NCBI GenBank assembly: GCA_020438105.1
Contig: JAGQVE010000013.1
Coordinates: 18,952-82,951, forward strand
DNA: 64,000 nt
Reading direction: 5' to 3'
From: Bacteroidales bacterium
GTDB taxonomy: Bacteria > Bacteroidota > Bacteroidia > Bacteroidales > JAADJA01
Shown here: one piece after another, positions 17,718 through 26,633 of the stretch
Numbering within the stretch: the stretch's first letter is position 1
Layout: each line of letters opens with the position of its first letter
The notes under the pieces: generated by a model
The model's input: only the letters and a program-made list of their open reading frames with translations
The model's database searches: none
What the model was told of the DNA's origin: nothing
Made by a program: the position numbers and the translations under genes

Positions 17718-18515
17718 TTAAATATGACGAGCGTAAGATGTCAATTTTTCAAGGAATTCGTTTTTCCTGCTTTTAGAAACATTTATTTCGGAGTCATCAG
17801 TCATTTTTAAAGTACCACCCTGACCCTTTATATACTTTTTAACATACTTAAGATTTATAAGATGTTTATTATGAACCCTCACGAATTGCAAATCTGTTAA
17901 GATATTCTCAAAATTAATGAGGGGTTTTGACACCAGTAACTTTTGATTATTTACCAAAAAACACTCAGTATAATTATGACTCGCTTCAAACCGGATTATA
18001 TCATCCAATGATATAATTTCATATCCCTGCAGGGTTGGAAGTAATAGTTTTTGATGATCATTGTTGATATTGTCTCTAAGCGTTTGGATTTTATCAGAGA
18101 AATTTATGTCTTCTGATTCATGCCTTGACTTAAATCTTTTAACTGCTATCTGAAGTTCAATATGATTTATTGGTTTTAGCAAATAATGCAATGCTGAAAA
18201 CTCAAAGGCCCTTATAGCATATTTATCATAAGCCGTTACAAATACCACTTCAAAATCATCGTAATCAACACCCTCCAAAACATTAAAACCATCTCCATCC
18301 GGTAGTGCAATATCCAGAAAAACCATCTCAGGCTTCTGTTCATCAATGATCCTAATTGCATCAGCTACATTAGCTGCAACGCCAATTACTTTAACCGTAG
18401 GACAATGATCCTTGAGCAATCTTATAAGTGTAGCCTGACTGCGTTCCTCATCTTCTACAATTATAGTTTTTATTGATTCATTCACTAGTACCGATCTATA
18501 ATCATCTACATTCAT
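17718..18515 (-). CDS. LytTR-family response regulator
   Basis: 265 residues. Receiver domain at about 15-135 with the acidic pocket VEDEE (20-24), phospho-acceptor Asp68 in VFLDIALPDG and the switch Thr in VTAYDKYA. A LytTR DNA-binding domain covers about 160-260 (ISLDDIIRFEASHNYTECFL ... FVRVHNKHLINLKYVKKY), which binds direct repeats in promoters. It lies 59 bp downstream of the sensor kinase gene on the same strand and is almost surely its partner. The target genes are not identifiable here; the adjacent hairpin region is one possibility. Confidence 0.95.
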   Translation of the reverse strand: MNVDDYRSVLVNESIKTIIVEDEERSQATLIRLLKDHCPTVKVIGVAANVADAIRIIDEQKPEMVFLDIALPDGDGFNVLEGVDYDDFEVVFVTAYDKYAIRAFEFSALHYLLKPINHIELQIAVKRFKSRHESEDINFSDKIQTLRDNINNDHQKLLLPTLQGYEIISLDDIIRFEASHNYTECFLVNNQKLLVSKPLINFENILTDLQFVRVHNKHLINLKYVKKYIKGQGGTLKMTDDSEINVSKSRKNEFLEKLTSYARHI

Positions 18516-18574
18516 ATTAATTTTCCCGGTTTTAAAGTATTATCAATTATTTCAATATCATTTCTTCGTTGCTA

Positions 18575-21541
18575 CTAAATTTCAATCAGAAAATCGACTC
18601 TCGTACCGATAGCAAAGTTTTGATCATCATAAAGATCAATTATTTTAACCCTCATATTTGTATTGTTGAGCTTATTGAGTAATCCCAGTCTTTCTTCAAC
18701 ATTCTTCATGCCGGTGGGTTTGTGATGCTTTCGCCGCTTATTAATTTCAGCCGCCCTTACCCTTCCGATTCCATCATCTATGATGGATATTTTCATTAAA
18801 CCGGGCTCAACAAGTTTAAATTCAACTTTGAGCACCCCTTTGCTTTGTTTTGGCACAATGCCATGCCAAATGGCATTTTCCAGATATGGTTGAAGCAGCA
18901 TGGATGGAATAGAAACCTGGTCAGCATTTATTGAGGTATCCAGATCTATGCTATAATCAAAATGTTTTTCGAAACGGAACTTTTCTAACTCAAGGTATAG
19001 CTTAATGGTCTCTATTTCTTCCTTTAAAGAAATGAAGTTATGCTTGGATGCCTCCAAAATTCGCCGGATTAGGGATGAGAAAATAACAAGGTATAGGTTT
19101 GCATTTTTATCATCTTTCTCTACGATGAAGTTTTGAATTGAATTAAGGGAGTTAAAAATAAAGTGCGGATTCATTTGGGATCGCACGGCTTTTTGTTCGG
19201 CTAAAATAGCTTGCCTTTTTAGTTCCTCCCTGTTTCTGAATGTTGCAACAATAATATAAACTATTAAAAAAATGATTGAAATGATGGCAACAATCATGGC
19301 GATTTGAAAAGCAAGATATTGTGTAAAGTGCTTTTTAATCGTAAAAGAATATTCAATAGTATCACTCCATTCTCCTGCATAGCTTTTGGCTTTAACTATG
19401 AATCTGTAGTCACCTGGATGAAGTTTTGGATAACGAATAGATGTGTTTCGTGTGAGATACCATTCATCTTCAAATCCTTCCAATTTATAGAGATAATTGG
19501 CTCTTTGGGGTTCTTTAAAGCTTTTTAATTTAAAACTAAATTCAATGTTATTTTGATCATATTTGAAACTAATTTCCTGATCCTTAAAATTATTTTTTAA
19601 ATCATTTACCCTAACTGATTCCATACGAACTTCAGGTAAGATATTTTTAGAAGTTAGTCCTTGAGGATTAAACTGTACAATTCCTTTATTCGTTGCAAGA
19701 ACCAAATTAGACCCATTTTTTTCAATATCATTTATTTCATTTGAAGGTAATCCGTCCCAAATAGTAAAATTACGAATACTTATATCACTATTTCTAAAAT
19801 TATTGATTGTTAATTCACTTAATCCCTGATTTGAACCTATCCACACCTTATTACTTTCTTTCACACAAATAGATTTTACACGGTGGCTGAGCAAACCTTT
19901 GGATTCATTAATATATTGAACTGACTTATCAGCACGATTAATTACTACCAAACCATTATCAAATGTACCAACGAAAATATACAAGTCATTTCCACCAATA
20001 GCTGAAATTCGGCTTCCTAATATTGCACTTGATGCATCGAAATGTTTAATTTTTTCATCCTTTTTGAAGTATAACCCGCTTAAGGTACCTAAGAACAAAA
20101 CAGAATCCTCTGTTTGATAAAAACAAAATGTTTTCTGTTCAAAATCTTCTTGCCAGGAATAAGATACCCAATTATCATGGTGATAATTATAATATCCAGT
20201 CGACACACCCAGTAACACATCATGAGACTTCAGTTCAACTAAGGAATAACCATTGTGCATATTTTTTGCATTGAAGTTGAGAATTCTTTCCCCATTAAGG
20301 TTATATCGCAGATATTGTGTTGAGGAAACCCATAATTCATTATTTGATTTGATTAATATATCCGGGATGGTAGAATAAACTTTACCTTCAAGCTTAAAAT
20401 TCTTATCAATATTCAATTTATTTCCTTCGAGCACCGCCTTATAAAAACCCATATTACTTGTAGAAAAATAAAGGCTGTTATCATTTACAGCTATTGATTG
20501 AACTACGTTATCATCAATCTGTAGCATCTCTCTGCTATAATTGATAAAGTCCACAGATGCTACATAAAACAAACCTTCATCTGTTGAAGAAAACCAATAA
20601 CTACCCTCCTCATCTTCAATTATCCCTGAAATTATATTGTTATTTAAAAATTGTATCGGGTCACTTGATAAATCACCGTTTCTATATAGAAATACTCCTT
20701 TAAATTTCACACTGATCCATAAATTGTTATGAGAATCCAATGTTAGTTTTATAATTTCCTGGGAAAAGTTTTTAGTAAATACTACTTTATCGTCAAATAC
20801 ACATTTTAACTCTTGCCCAAGAGATAATAAAAAACAACTATCACGGAAAGGAATTAAGTTCTTATGGTATAAACTCGTTTTTTCATAAGAATTATGATTA
20901 AAGTGAACTATGCCAAAGTCAGGATAATGTTTTTTTAAATCTTCCAATGGACTCACTGTAAGGTTAGCAAGTCCTAAGATATTGCCATATGGTTTATCTT
21001 TATAGAAAAGAGCATATTTAAACTCAGGTTTATCTGAAAATTTGTACCGACCATGGTAACTTAATTCTTTGTCCTTTATAATAATTAGTCCTCCAGAAAA
21101 TGGGGTTAAATATATAGTCTCAGAAGTATCAATATATATATGGTCGTAAAAAACATGATTTCTTAAGCTTGTATCCTGACTTATCCAATGTATCACAACT
21201 TTATCGTCCATAATATACCCAACCTCACCCTGGTAAGTGGAAAACCATAATCGGTTTTTATAATCAACATATAGTTTTACAATAGAATTTGACGGCAAAC
21301 CATCGGGTTTGGTATAATTCTTAAAATCATAGCCATCAAAACGGGAAATCCCACTTTCTGTCGCAATCCATAAATACCCGGCTGAATCCTGCGCTATATC
21401 ATATACTTTTGAACTGGGTAAGCCATCATTAACCGTGTAATTTTTAATAACAGGGAATTGAGCAAACAAAGTACTACTTGCTGCTATTGATAGGAAAATG
21501 ATAGATATAATCAGTTTAAGTGGCCGTATATCGAAATTCAA
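18575..21541 (-). CDS. Two-component sensor: propeller repeats, Y_Y_Y domain and LytS-type histidine kinase
   Basis: 988 residues. Signal peptide 1-28, then about 600 residues of Reg_prop beta-propeller repeats (GLPSSKVYDIAQDSAGYLWI; repeats with WxGT/WIGS), split as two propellers. A Y_Y_Y domain follows (about 650-740; YLYKLEGFEDEWY), one membrane helix (about 745-770) and a His_kinase domain of the LytS class with QMNPHFIFNSLNSIQNF carrying the phospho-His. The ATPase part has NAIWHG and DDGIGR. It senses an unknown periplasmic ligand and signals to the LytTR regulator encoded next. Unlike SusR-type hybrid systems, the regulator is a separate protein. Confidence 0.94.
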   Translation of the reverse strand: MNFDIRPLKLIISIIFLSIAASSTLFAQFPVIKNYTVNDGLPSSKVYDIAQDSAGYLWIATESGISRFDGYDFKNYTKPDGLPSNSIVKLYVDYKNRLWFSTYQGEVGYIMDDKVVIHWISQDTSLRNHVFYDHIYIDTSETIYLTPFSGGLIIIKDKELSYHGRYKFSDKPEFKYALFYKDKPYGNILGLANLTVSPLEDLKKHYPDFGIVHFNHNSYEKTSLYHKNLIPFRDSCFLLSLGQELKCVFDDKVVFTKNFSQEIIKLTLDSHNNLWISVKFKGVFLYRNGDLSSDPIQFLNNNIISGIIEDEEGSYWFSSTDEGLFYVASVDFINYSREMLQIDDNVVQSIAVNDNSLYFSTSNMGFYKAVLEGNKLNIDKNFKLEGKVYSTIPDILIKSNNELWVSSTQYLRYNLNGERILNFNAKNMHNGYSLVELKSHDVLLGVSTGYYNYHHDNWVSYSWQEDFEQKTFCFYQTEDSVLFLGTLSGLYFKKDEKIKHFDASSAILGSRISAIGGNDLYIFVGTFDNGLVVINRADKSVQYINESKGLLSHRVKSICVKESNKVWIGSNQGLSELTINNFRNSDISIRNFTIWDGLPSNEINDIEKNGSNLVLATNKGIVQFNPQGLTSKNILPEVRMESVRVNDLKNNFKDQEISFKYDQNNIEFSFKLKSFKEPQRANYLYKLEGFEDEWYLTRNTSIRYPKLHPGDYRFIVKAKSYAGEWSDTIEYSFTIKKHFTQYLAFQIAMIVAIISIIFLIVYIIVATFRNREELKRQAILAEQKAVRSQMNPHFIFNSLNSIQNFIVEKDDKNANLYLVIFSSLIRRILEASKHNFISLKEEIETIKLYLELEKFRFEKHFDYSIDLDTSINADQVSIPSMLLQPYLENAIWHGIVPKQSKGVLKVEFKLVEPGLMKISIIDDGIGRVRAAEINKRRKHHKPTGMKNVEERLGLLNKLNNTNMRVKIIDLYDDQNFAIGTRVDFLIEI

Positions 21542-21614
21542 ATCATCCAGGTTTAAGTTTCGCTCATAAAAGTATGAAAATTTTCACTTACGAAACCAAG
21601 TGAGTAAATATAAA

Positions 21615-21720
21615 AAGAGGGTAAGCTACTTATATCGCACCGCTACAACCGCCTACCCTTGCTACCTTCCGGTCCTGGGGGGTTTCAGCAGGAGCTGGTC
21701 GTATAAGACTTACCCAGCGG
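21615..21720 (-). ncRNA. ffs: Signal recognition particle RNA (small bacterial type)
   Basis: On the minus strand the sequence has the universal SRP hairpin GACCGGAAGGTAGCAAGG (GGxCCGGAAGGxAGCA core that binds Ffh). The ends pair: GGGTAAG (21709-21715, minus strand) with CTTACCC (21619-21625), followed by TTATACGACC pairing to GGTGCGATATAA. A T-rich stretch (TCTTTTTATA) after the last helix acts as terminator. The total of about 100 nt is the small type without an Alu domain. It is involved in co-translational targeting of membrane proteins with Ffh and FtsY. Confidence 0.94.
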
Positions 21721-21768
21721 CAAAATTACAAATATTCTAATAAGCTGTGCAAATAATGGCATTAATTT

Positions 21769-21776
21769 TATCTTTG
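21769..21776 (+). promoter_or_regulatory. -7 promoter box TATCTTTG
   Basis: Exact TAnnTTTG. The ATG at 21778 lies before the expected transcription start, so this box argues that the DUF4199 gene starts at ATG 21799. It would drive the long plus-strand run that follows. Confidence 0.7.
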
Positions 21777-21798
21777 CATGATACAAATATTTATCACC

Positions 21799-22347
21799 AT
21801 GGAAAACAATCAAACGTCTGCTACCAAACATTCTTTTACCTACGGAATGATTATCGGGGTAATTATGATTGCCCTAACGCTTATTTATTATGTTTTGGAT
21901 ATAAATACTATGGACAAAAGCAACCGGTGGACCGGTTGGATAAGTACCGTAATCATGTTCGCTGGAATGACCTATGCTACTGTAAATTACCGAAATAAGC
22001 AACTCGGTGGATACATAAGCTTTGGAAAGAGCTTTTCGATTCACTTTTTTACCGGACTATTTTCAGGTATCCTCTCTGGTTTGTTCATGATTTTATTTAT
22101 GTCCTTTGTAGGGGCTGAATTTACCCAGCAAGTTTTTGATCAGGCTGAGGAAGAAATGTTAAAGCAAAATCCCAACATGACCGATGAGCAAATAGATATG
22201 GCGCTTAAGTTCACAGGATGGATGCTTCACCCTGTATCAATTGGAATTTTAGGAGTTTTATCAGCCGCATTTTTTAGTGCTATTTATGGATTAATCGCCT
22301 CCATTTTTGTAAAAAAAGAAGACCCCAATTTACCACCTGTTGTATAA
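21799..22347 (+). CDS. DUF4199-family membrane protein
   Basis: 182 residues from ATG 21799 (an in-frame ATG at 21778 is upstream of the expected transcript start). Four hydrophobic segments: about 11-31, 43-61, 75-100 and 145-172. The sequence YRNKQLGGYISFGKSF before helix 3 is typical of DUF4199, a Bacteroidota family that is usually found immediately upstream of a DPM1-like glycosyltransferase, as here (9-bp gap). The function is not known; the pairing suggests a role in lipid-linked sugar handling. Confidence 0.88.
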   Translation: MENNQTSATKHSFTYGMIIGVIMIALTLIYYVLDINTMDKSNRWTGWISTVIMFAGMTYATVNYRNKQLGGYISFGKSFSIHFFTGLFSGILSGLFMILFMSFVGAEFTQQVFDQAEEEMLKQNPNMTDEQIDMALKFTGWMLHPVSIGILGVLSAAFFSAIYGLIASIFVKKEDPNLPPVV

Positions 22348-22356
22348 ATATTTTAG

Positions 22357-23295
22357 ATGGACCTTTCAATTGTAGTACCCCTTTATAACGAGGAAGAGTC
22401 GCTGCCCGAACTGGCAGCCTGGATAGATAGGGTTTGTGAAAAATCCGGAATTGCTTACGAAATTATTTTCGTGGATGACGGAAGCACCGACAGTTCATGG
22501 GATGTGGTTACAGAGCTTGCCCAAAACAGCAGTAATATACGGGGTATAAAATTCAGGAGAAATTATGGTAAATCAGCCGCATTAAATACCGGTTTTCGTG
22601 AAACTACCGGAAAAGTGGTAATAACGATGGATGCCGATTTGCAGGATAGTCCTGATGAAATTCCTGGACTTTACAACATGATCATAAAGGAAGGCTATGA
22701 CCTAGTTTCGGGGTGGAAAAAGAAGCGACACGACCCCATCGGGAAAACTCTCCCCTCCAAATTCTTTAATGGAACCACCAGGGCGGTTTCAGGTATCAAG
22801 CTCCATGATTTTAATTGCGGATTAAAAGCTTACAGAAGCAAAGTGGTTAAAAATATTGAAGTATATGGTGAAATGCACCGGTACATTCCGGTTATTGCAA
22901 AATGGGCAGGGTTTAAAAAAATTGGTGAAAAAGTAGTTCAGCACCAGGAGCGGAAATACGGCGTTTCAAAATTTGGAATGGAACGACTGGTGAAAGGGTA
23001 TCTTGATCTGCTTTCCATTACGTTCATGTCGAAGTTTGGTAAACGCCCCATGCACTTGTTCGGTACCCTGGGCACCATCTTATTCTTTATCGGGTTTGCG
23101 ATCGGCATTTACCTTACCATCGCCAAGTACTTTTATGAAGTTTACAAAATGACCGATCGTCCGCTGTTTTATTTCGGATTATTGGCCATGATCATCGGTT
23201 CACAACTTTTTGTTACCGGATTTTTAGCCGAGATGATTTCAAGAAGTTCTGCCGACAGAAATACTTACCAAGTAGAAAATAAAATCGGATTTTGA
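22357..23295 (+). CDS. Family 2 glycosyltransferase, polyprenyl-phosphate sugar transferase type
   Basis: 312 residues. GT-A fold with SIVVPLYNEEESLPEL (4-19), FVDDGSTDSS and the metal-binding DAD in MDADLQDSPDEI; the Q/RxxRW-equivalent region reads RYGVSKF-like. Two C-terminal membrane helices (about 233-258 and 270-295) place it in the GtrB/ArnC/DPM1-like group, which moves a sugar from a nucleotide donor to undecaprenyl phosphate at the inner membrane. It is coupled to DUF4199 upstream. It could use the GDP-heptose or another sugar; that cannot be decided from the sequence. Confidence 0.92.
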   Translation: MDLSIVVPLYNEEESLPELAAWIDRVCEKSGIAYEIIFVDDGSTDSSWDVVTELAQNSSNIRGIKFRRNYGKSAALNTGFRETTGKVVITMDADLQDSPDEIPGLYNMIIKEGYDLVSGWKKKRHDPIGKTLPSKFFNGTTRAVSGIKLHDFNCGLKAYRSKVVKNIEVYGEMHRYIPVIAKWAGFKKIGEKVVQHQERKYGVSKFGMERLVKGYLDLLSITFMSKFGKRPMHLFGTLGTILFFIGFAIGIYLTIAKYFYEVYKMTDRPLFYFGLLAMIIGSQLFVTGFLAEMISRSSADRNTYQVENKIGF

Positions 23296-23322
23296 CGGTT
23301 TAAAATCATTATTCCGATTCAA

Positions 23323-24456
23323 ATGAACAAGAAAAGAAAAGTTGTAATTGTTGGTTCTGCTTACCCTCTTCGTGGGGGTTTAACTGTTTATAATGAGCGG
23401 CTTGCCAGAGCTTATATGGAAAATGGTGATGATGTAACTATTTTTACCTTCAGCCTGCAATACCCCAATTTTTTATTCCCCGGAAAATCACAATATTCAA
23501 ATGATCCTCCCCCCGCGGACCTAAACATCAAAGTCCGCATAAATTCCATAAATCCCTTTAACTGGGTTAAAGTAGGAAAAGAGATTAAAAAACTTAAGGC
23601 CGACCTGGTGATCATTAAATTTTGGATACCTTTTATGGCACCCAGCCTCGGAACTATCGCAAGGATCATTCGAAAAAATAAAGTTTCAAGAGTCATCACC
23701 ATCATTGATAATATTATTCCGCATGAAAAAAGAATTGGTGACCGCACCCTGGCGGCCTATTGGGCAAAAAGTGTGGATGGTTTCGTGGCCATGTCGAAAA
23801 ATGTATTGAAGGATATTGAATCTTTCGAAACAAAAAAACCTAAAATTTACTGTCCGCACCCACTTTATGATAATTTTGGCAAGTCCATTCCTAAAATTGA
23901 AGCGAGAAAATTATTAAATATTAACCCAAGTGAAAAAATCGCACTTTTCTTTGGATTTATTCGGGATTATAAAGGACTTGATATATTGTTGGAATCGATG
24001 GCCAGCCCCAAAATTAAAAAACTGGGAATTAAATTATTAGTTGCCGGGGAGTTTTATACCGATGCGAAACCGTATTTTGATATAATCAAAAAACATGAAC
24101 TGGTTGATCAGGTAATCATGTCGAATGACTTTATTCCTGATGGGGAAGTTGCAAATTACTTTTGTGCCGCAGATGTTATTGTTCAACCATACAAGGATGC
24201 CACTCAAAGCGGCGTAACACAGATTGCCTACCATTTTGAGAAACCAATTATTACAACAAATGTAGGTGGCCTGGCCGAAATAGTGCCTGACGGAGTGGTG
24301 GGCTATGTGGTAGAACCTGTTGCAGATCAAATAGCTGAATCAATAGAGAAATTTTATTTACAAAATAAAGAAATAGCTTTCAGTGAAAATGCACGGACTG
24401 AAAAAAACAAATATTCATGGGAGAATTTAATAAATTCCATAAATTTACTGCTCTAA
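23323..24456 (+). CDS. Family 4 glycosyltransferase
   Basis: 377 residues, GT-B fold. N-terminal VVIVGSAYPLRGGLTVYNERLA is the glycine-rich acceptor-domain start; the C-terminal domain has IALFFGFIRDYKGLDILLES and the donor-binding E-x7-E-like region ATQSGVTQIAYHFEKPIITT. GT4 enzymes are retaining transferases for NDP-sugars. It lies 27 bp after the GT2 gene and upstream of the heptose activation genes, so a cell-surface glycan pathway is likely. The acceptor and sugar are not known. Confidence 0.92.
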   Translation: MNKKRKVVIVGSAYPLRGGLTVYNERLARAYMENGDDVTIFTFSLQYPNFLFPGKSQYSNDPPPADLNIKVRINSINPFNWVKVGKEIKKLKADLVIIKFWIPFMAPSLGTIARIIRKNKVSRVITIIDNIIPHEKRIGDRTLAAYWAKSVDGFVAMSKNVLKDIESFETKKPKIYCPHPLYDNFGKSIPKIEARKLLNINPSEKIALFFGFIRDYKGLDILLESMASPKIKKLGIKLLVAGEFYTDAKPYFDIIKKHELVDQVIMSNDFIPDGEVANYFCAADVIVQPYKDATQSGVTQIAYHFEKPIITTNVGGLAEIVPDGVVGYVVEPVADQIAESIEKFYLQNKEIAFSENARTEKNKYSWENLINSINLLL

Positions 24457-24468
24457 AAGCAAATAATC

Positions 24469-25590
24469 ATGAATAAGAAAATCAAATTCTCAATCTTCGC
24501 AATCTCTTTACTTATCTCATTTTCAACAATTTCGCAGGATACAATCGTTTTCCAACCCGGTCCTTCGGAAGGCAAAGATGCCATTGTTCACTCTTTGCAC
24601 CCTGCAAATAATTATGGTGCGTCTCCAAATTTAATTGCAGCTGCATGGACCTATCAGGGAACATTTGGAATAATCCGGGGACTTTTTAAATTTGATTTAA
24701 CCTCTCTTCCTGAAGACATGCAGATACAATCTGCTTATTTAAATTTATACCATAACCCCACTAGCGGACATGAAGGCCACGCAGGTAATAATATTGCATG
24801 GATAAGCAAGGTAGTAGGAAATTGGGATGAGTTCGCAGTAAACTGGAATAATCAACCTGCCACAACAAATGAGAACCAGGTTACCATCCCTCCAAGCGCA
24901 AGTGCAACTCAAAACTACCTTGAAATACCAGTTACAGATATAGTTCAGGATATGATCGAAAATCCTGATGCAAATAACGGATTTCAAATTATGCTTCAAT
25001 TTGAGGAAATATACAGAAGTCTGATTTTTGCCTCAAGCGACCACCCTTCCTCAGGATTATGGCCAATGTTAGTGGTAATACCCGAATGTGAGGCGCCGGT
25101 TGCGGATTTTAGTTTAACAATTCAGGGAAGCACTGTGGCTTTAACAGATGAATCACAAAATGCAACTTCCTGGCTATGGGATTTCGGCGATGGGTACCAA
25201 TCAACTCTTTCAAATCCTGTGCATACATACCAGGAAACCGGAAATTTCATGATCTGCTTAACGGTGACCAACGAGTGTGGATCGAATACTAAATGTGATA
25301 CAGTTAGAATATCACTTACCGATATTGAAAATATAAGCTACCTGTCTCAAGTGACTTTAGCACCTAATCCGGTTGCAGAAGTACTTAAAATACAACTTCC
25401 TGAAAATAAATATTCAGCCTTTGAAATTGATATTGTTAATACATCAGGAATTGTGGTATACCATAATAAAGACATAAATCCCATAGAAAGTATTATCGAA
25501 ATCAATTGTACGCATCTAAATCCTGGTATTTATTTTATTAAAATTCGGGATCAACAACAAAATATAATCAAGAAGTTTCTGGTTCAATGA
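24469..25590 (+). CDS. T9SS-secreted protein with DNRLRE-like and PKD domains
   Basis: 373 residues. Signal peptide 1-23 (ends FSTISQ). Residues about 24-205 form a DNRLRE-like jelly-roll domain (GPSEGKDAIVHSLHPANNYG; RGLFKFDLTSLP; AYLNLY). A PKD domain covers about 207-285 with the hallmark WLWDFGDG (239-246). A type A sorting domain ends the protein (LAPNPVAEVLKIQLP ... LNPGIYFIKI ... IIKKFLVQ). It is exported by T9SS and attached to the surface, possibly through A-LPS. Its stop overlaps the start of hddA by 4 nt (ATGA), an unusual tight link between a T9SS cargo and sugar-activation genes. Confidence 0.92.
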   Translation: MNKKIKFSIFAISLLISFSTISQDTIVFQPGPSEGKDAIVHSLHPANNYGASPNLIAAAWTYQGTFGIIRGLFKFDLTSLPEDMQIQSAYLNLYHNPTSGHEGHAGNNIAWISKVVGNWDEFAVNWNNQPATTNENQVTIPPSASATQNYLEIPVTDIVQDMIENPDANNGFQIMLQFEEIYRSLIFASSDHPSSGLWPMLVVIPECEAPVADFSLTIQGSTVALTDESQNATSWLWDFGDGYQSTLSNPVHTYQETGNFMICLTVTNECGSNTKCDTVRISLTDIENISYLSQVTLAPNPVAEVLKIQLPENKYSAFEIDIVNTSGIVVYHNKDINPIESIIEINCTHLNPGIYFIKIRDQQQNIIKKFLVQ

Positions 25591-26609
25591 TCATTAGAAG
25601 TAAAGCACCTTTAAGAATTGGTCTGGCTGGTGGCGGCACCGATGTAGCTCCATACTCCGATATGTTTGGAGGAGCTATTCTCAACGCAACTATCAGCATG
25701 TATGCCTACGCTACCATCCAGCCACGAAAGGATAAAAAAATCATTCTTAACTCACTCGACAAAAACATCCGGCTTGAGTACGACAGCGTACGTGAACTGC
25801 CCATTGATGGAAAATTCGACCTGGCAAAGGGAATTTACAACCGCGTAGTTAAACAATTTTCCAAAAAAGCACTCTCCTTTGAACTTACCACTTTTGTGGA
25901 TGCACCTCCGGGTTCAGGATTGGGCACCTCCTCCACACTCGTTGTAGCCATTTTAGGTGCCTTTGCTGAATGGCTGAATCTACCGCTGGGAGAGTATGAC
26001 CTGGCATACCTAGCCTACGAAATTGAGCGCGTTGACCTGAATATGGCCGGCGGAAAACAGGATCAGTATGCGGCAACCTTTGGCGGTGTGAATTTTATGG
26101 AGTTTTACAAAGATGACAAAGTAATTGTTAATCCGCTTCGGATCAAACCGGTTTACCTGCATGAGCTTGCCTATAACCTCGTGTTGTACTATACTGAAAC
26201 CAGCCGCTTATCTTCCAGGATCATCGAAACCCAAAGCAAAAATGTAATGGACAATCAAAAAGATTCGCTGGAAGCTACCCACAATGTGAAACAACAAGCA
26301 ATTCTTATGAAAGAAGCCCTGCTCAAAGGTGATCTTGATAAAATTGGTGAGATTCTGGATTATGGCTGGCAAAATAAAAAGAAAATGGCCAAAGGTATCA
26401 CCAACAAAACCATTGATGATATTTATAAGCTGGCCATCAAAAACGGAGCAACCGGAGGTAAAATTTCCGGTGCCGGTGGGGGTGGCTTTATGATCTTTTA
26501 TTGCCCCGATATAACCCGAAATAAAGTAGTTAAAGCGCTTGAAAAGTTTGGTGGAGGAATAAAACGGTACGAATTCACAACAAACGGACTTACTACCTGG
26601 ACCATTTAA
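25587..26609 (+). CDS. hddA: D-glycero-alpha-D-manno-heptose-7-phosphate kinase
   Basis: 340 residues, GHMP kinase. N-terminal RSKAPLRIGLAGGGTDVAPY, the ATP-binding PPGSGLGTSSTL (around 112) and the C-terminal motif 3 GGKISGAGGGGFMIFY. It phosphorylates C1 of D-glycero-D-manno-heptose 7-phosphate to the alpha-1,7-bisphosphate, the branch that leads to GDP-activated heptose. The neighbours gmhA, hddC and gmhB complete the path, which supports HddA over fucokinase or other GHMP members. Confidence 0.93.
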   Translation: MIIRSKAPLRIGLAGGGTDVAPYSDMFGGAILNATISMYAYATIQPRKDKKIILNSLDKNIRLEYDSVRELPIDGKFDLAKGIYNRVVKQFSKKALSFELTTFVDAPPGSGLGTSSTLVVAILGAFAEWLNLPLGEYDLAYLAYEIERVDLNMAGGKQDQYAATFGGVNFMEFYKDDKVIVNPLRIKPVYLHELAYNLVLYYTETSRLSSRIIETQSKNVMDNQKDSLEATHNVKQQAILMKEALLKGDLDKIGEILDYGWQNKKKMAKGITNKTIDDIYKLAIKNGATGGKISGAGGGGFMIFYCPDITRNKVVKALEKFGGGIKRYEFTTNGLTTWTI

Positions 26610-26633
26610 AAATATCCGTATTTTTATGTCGGA

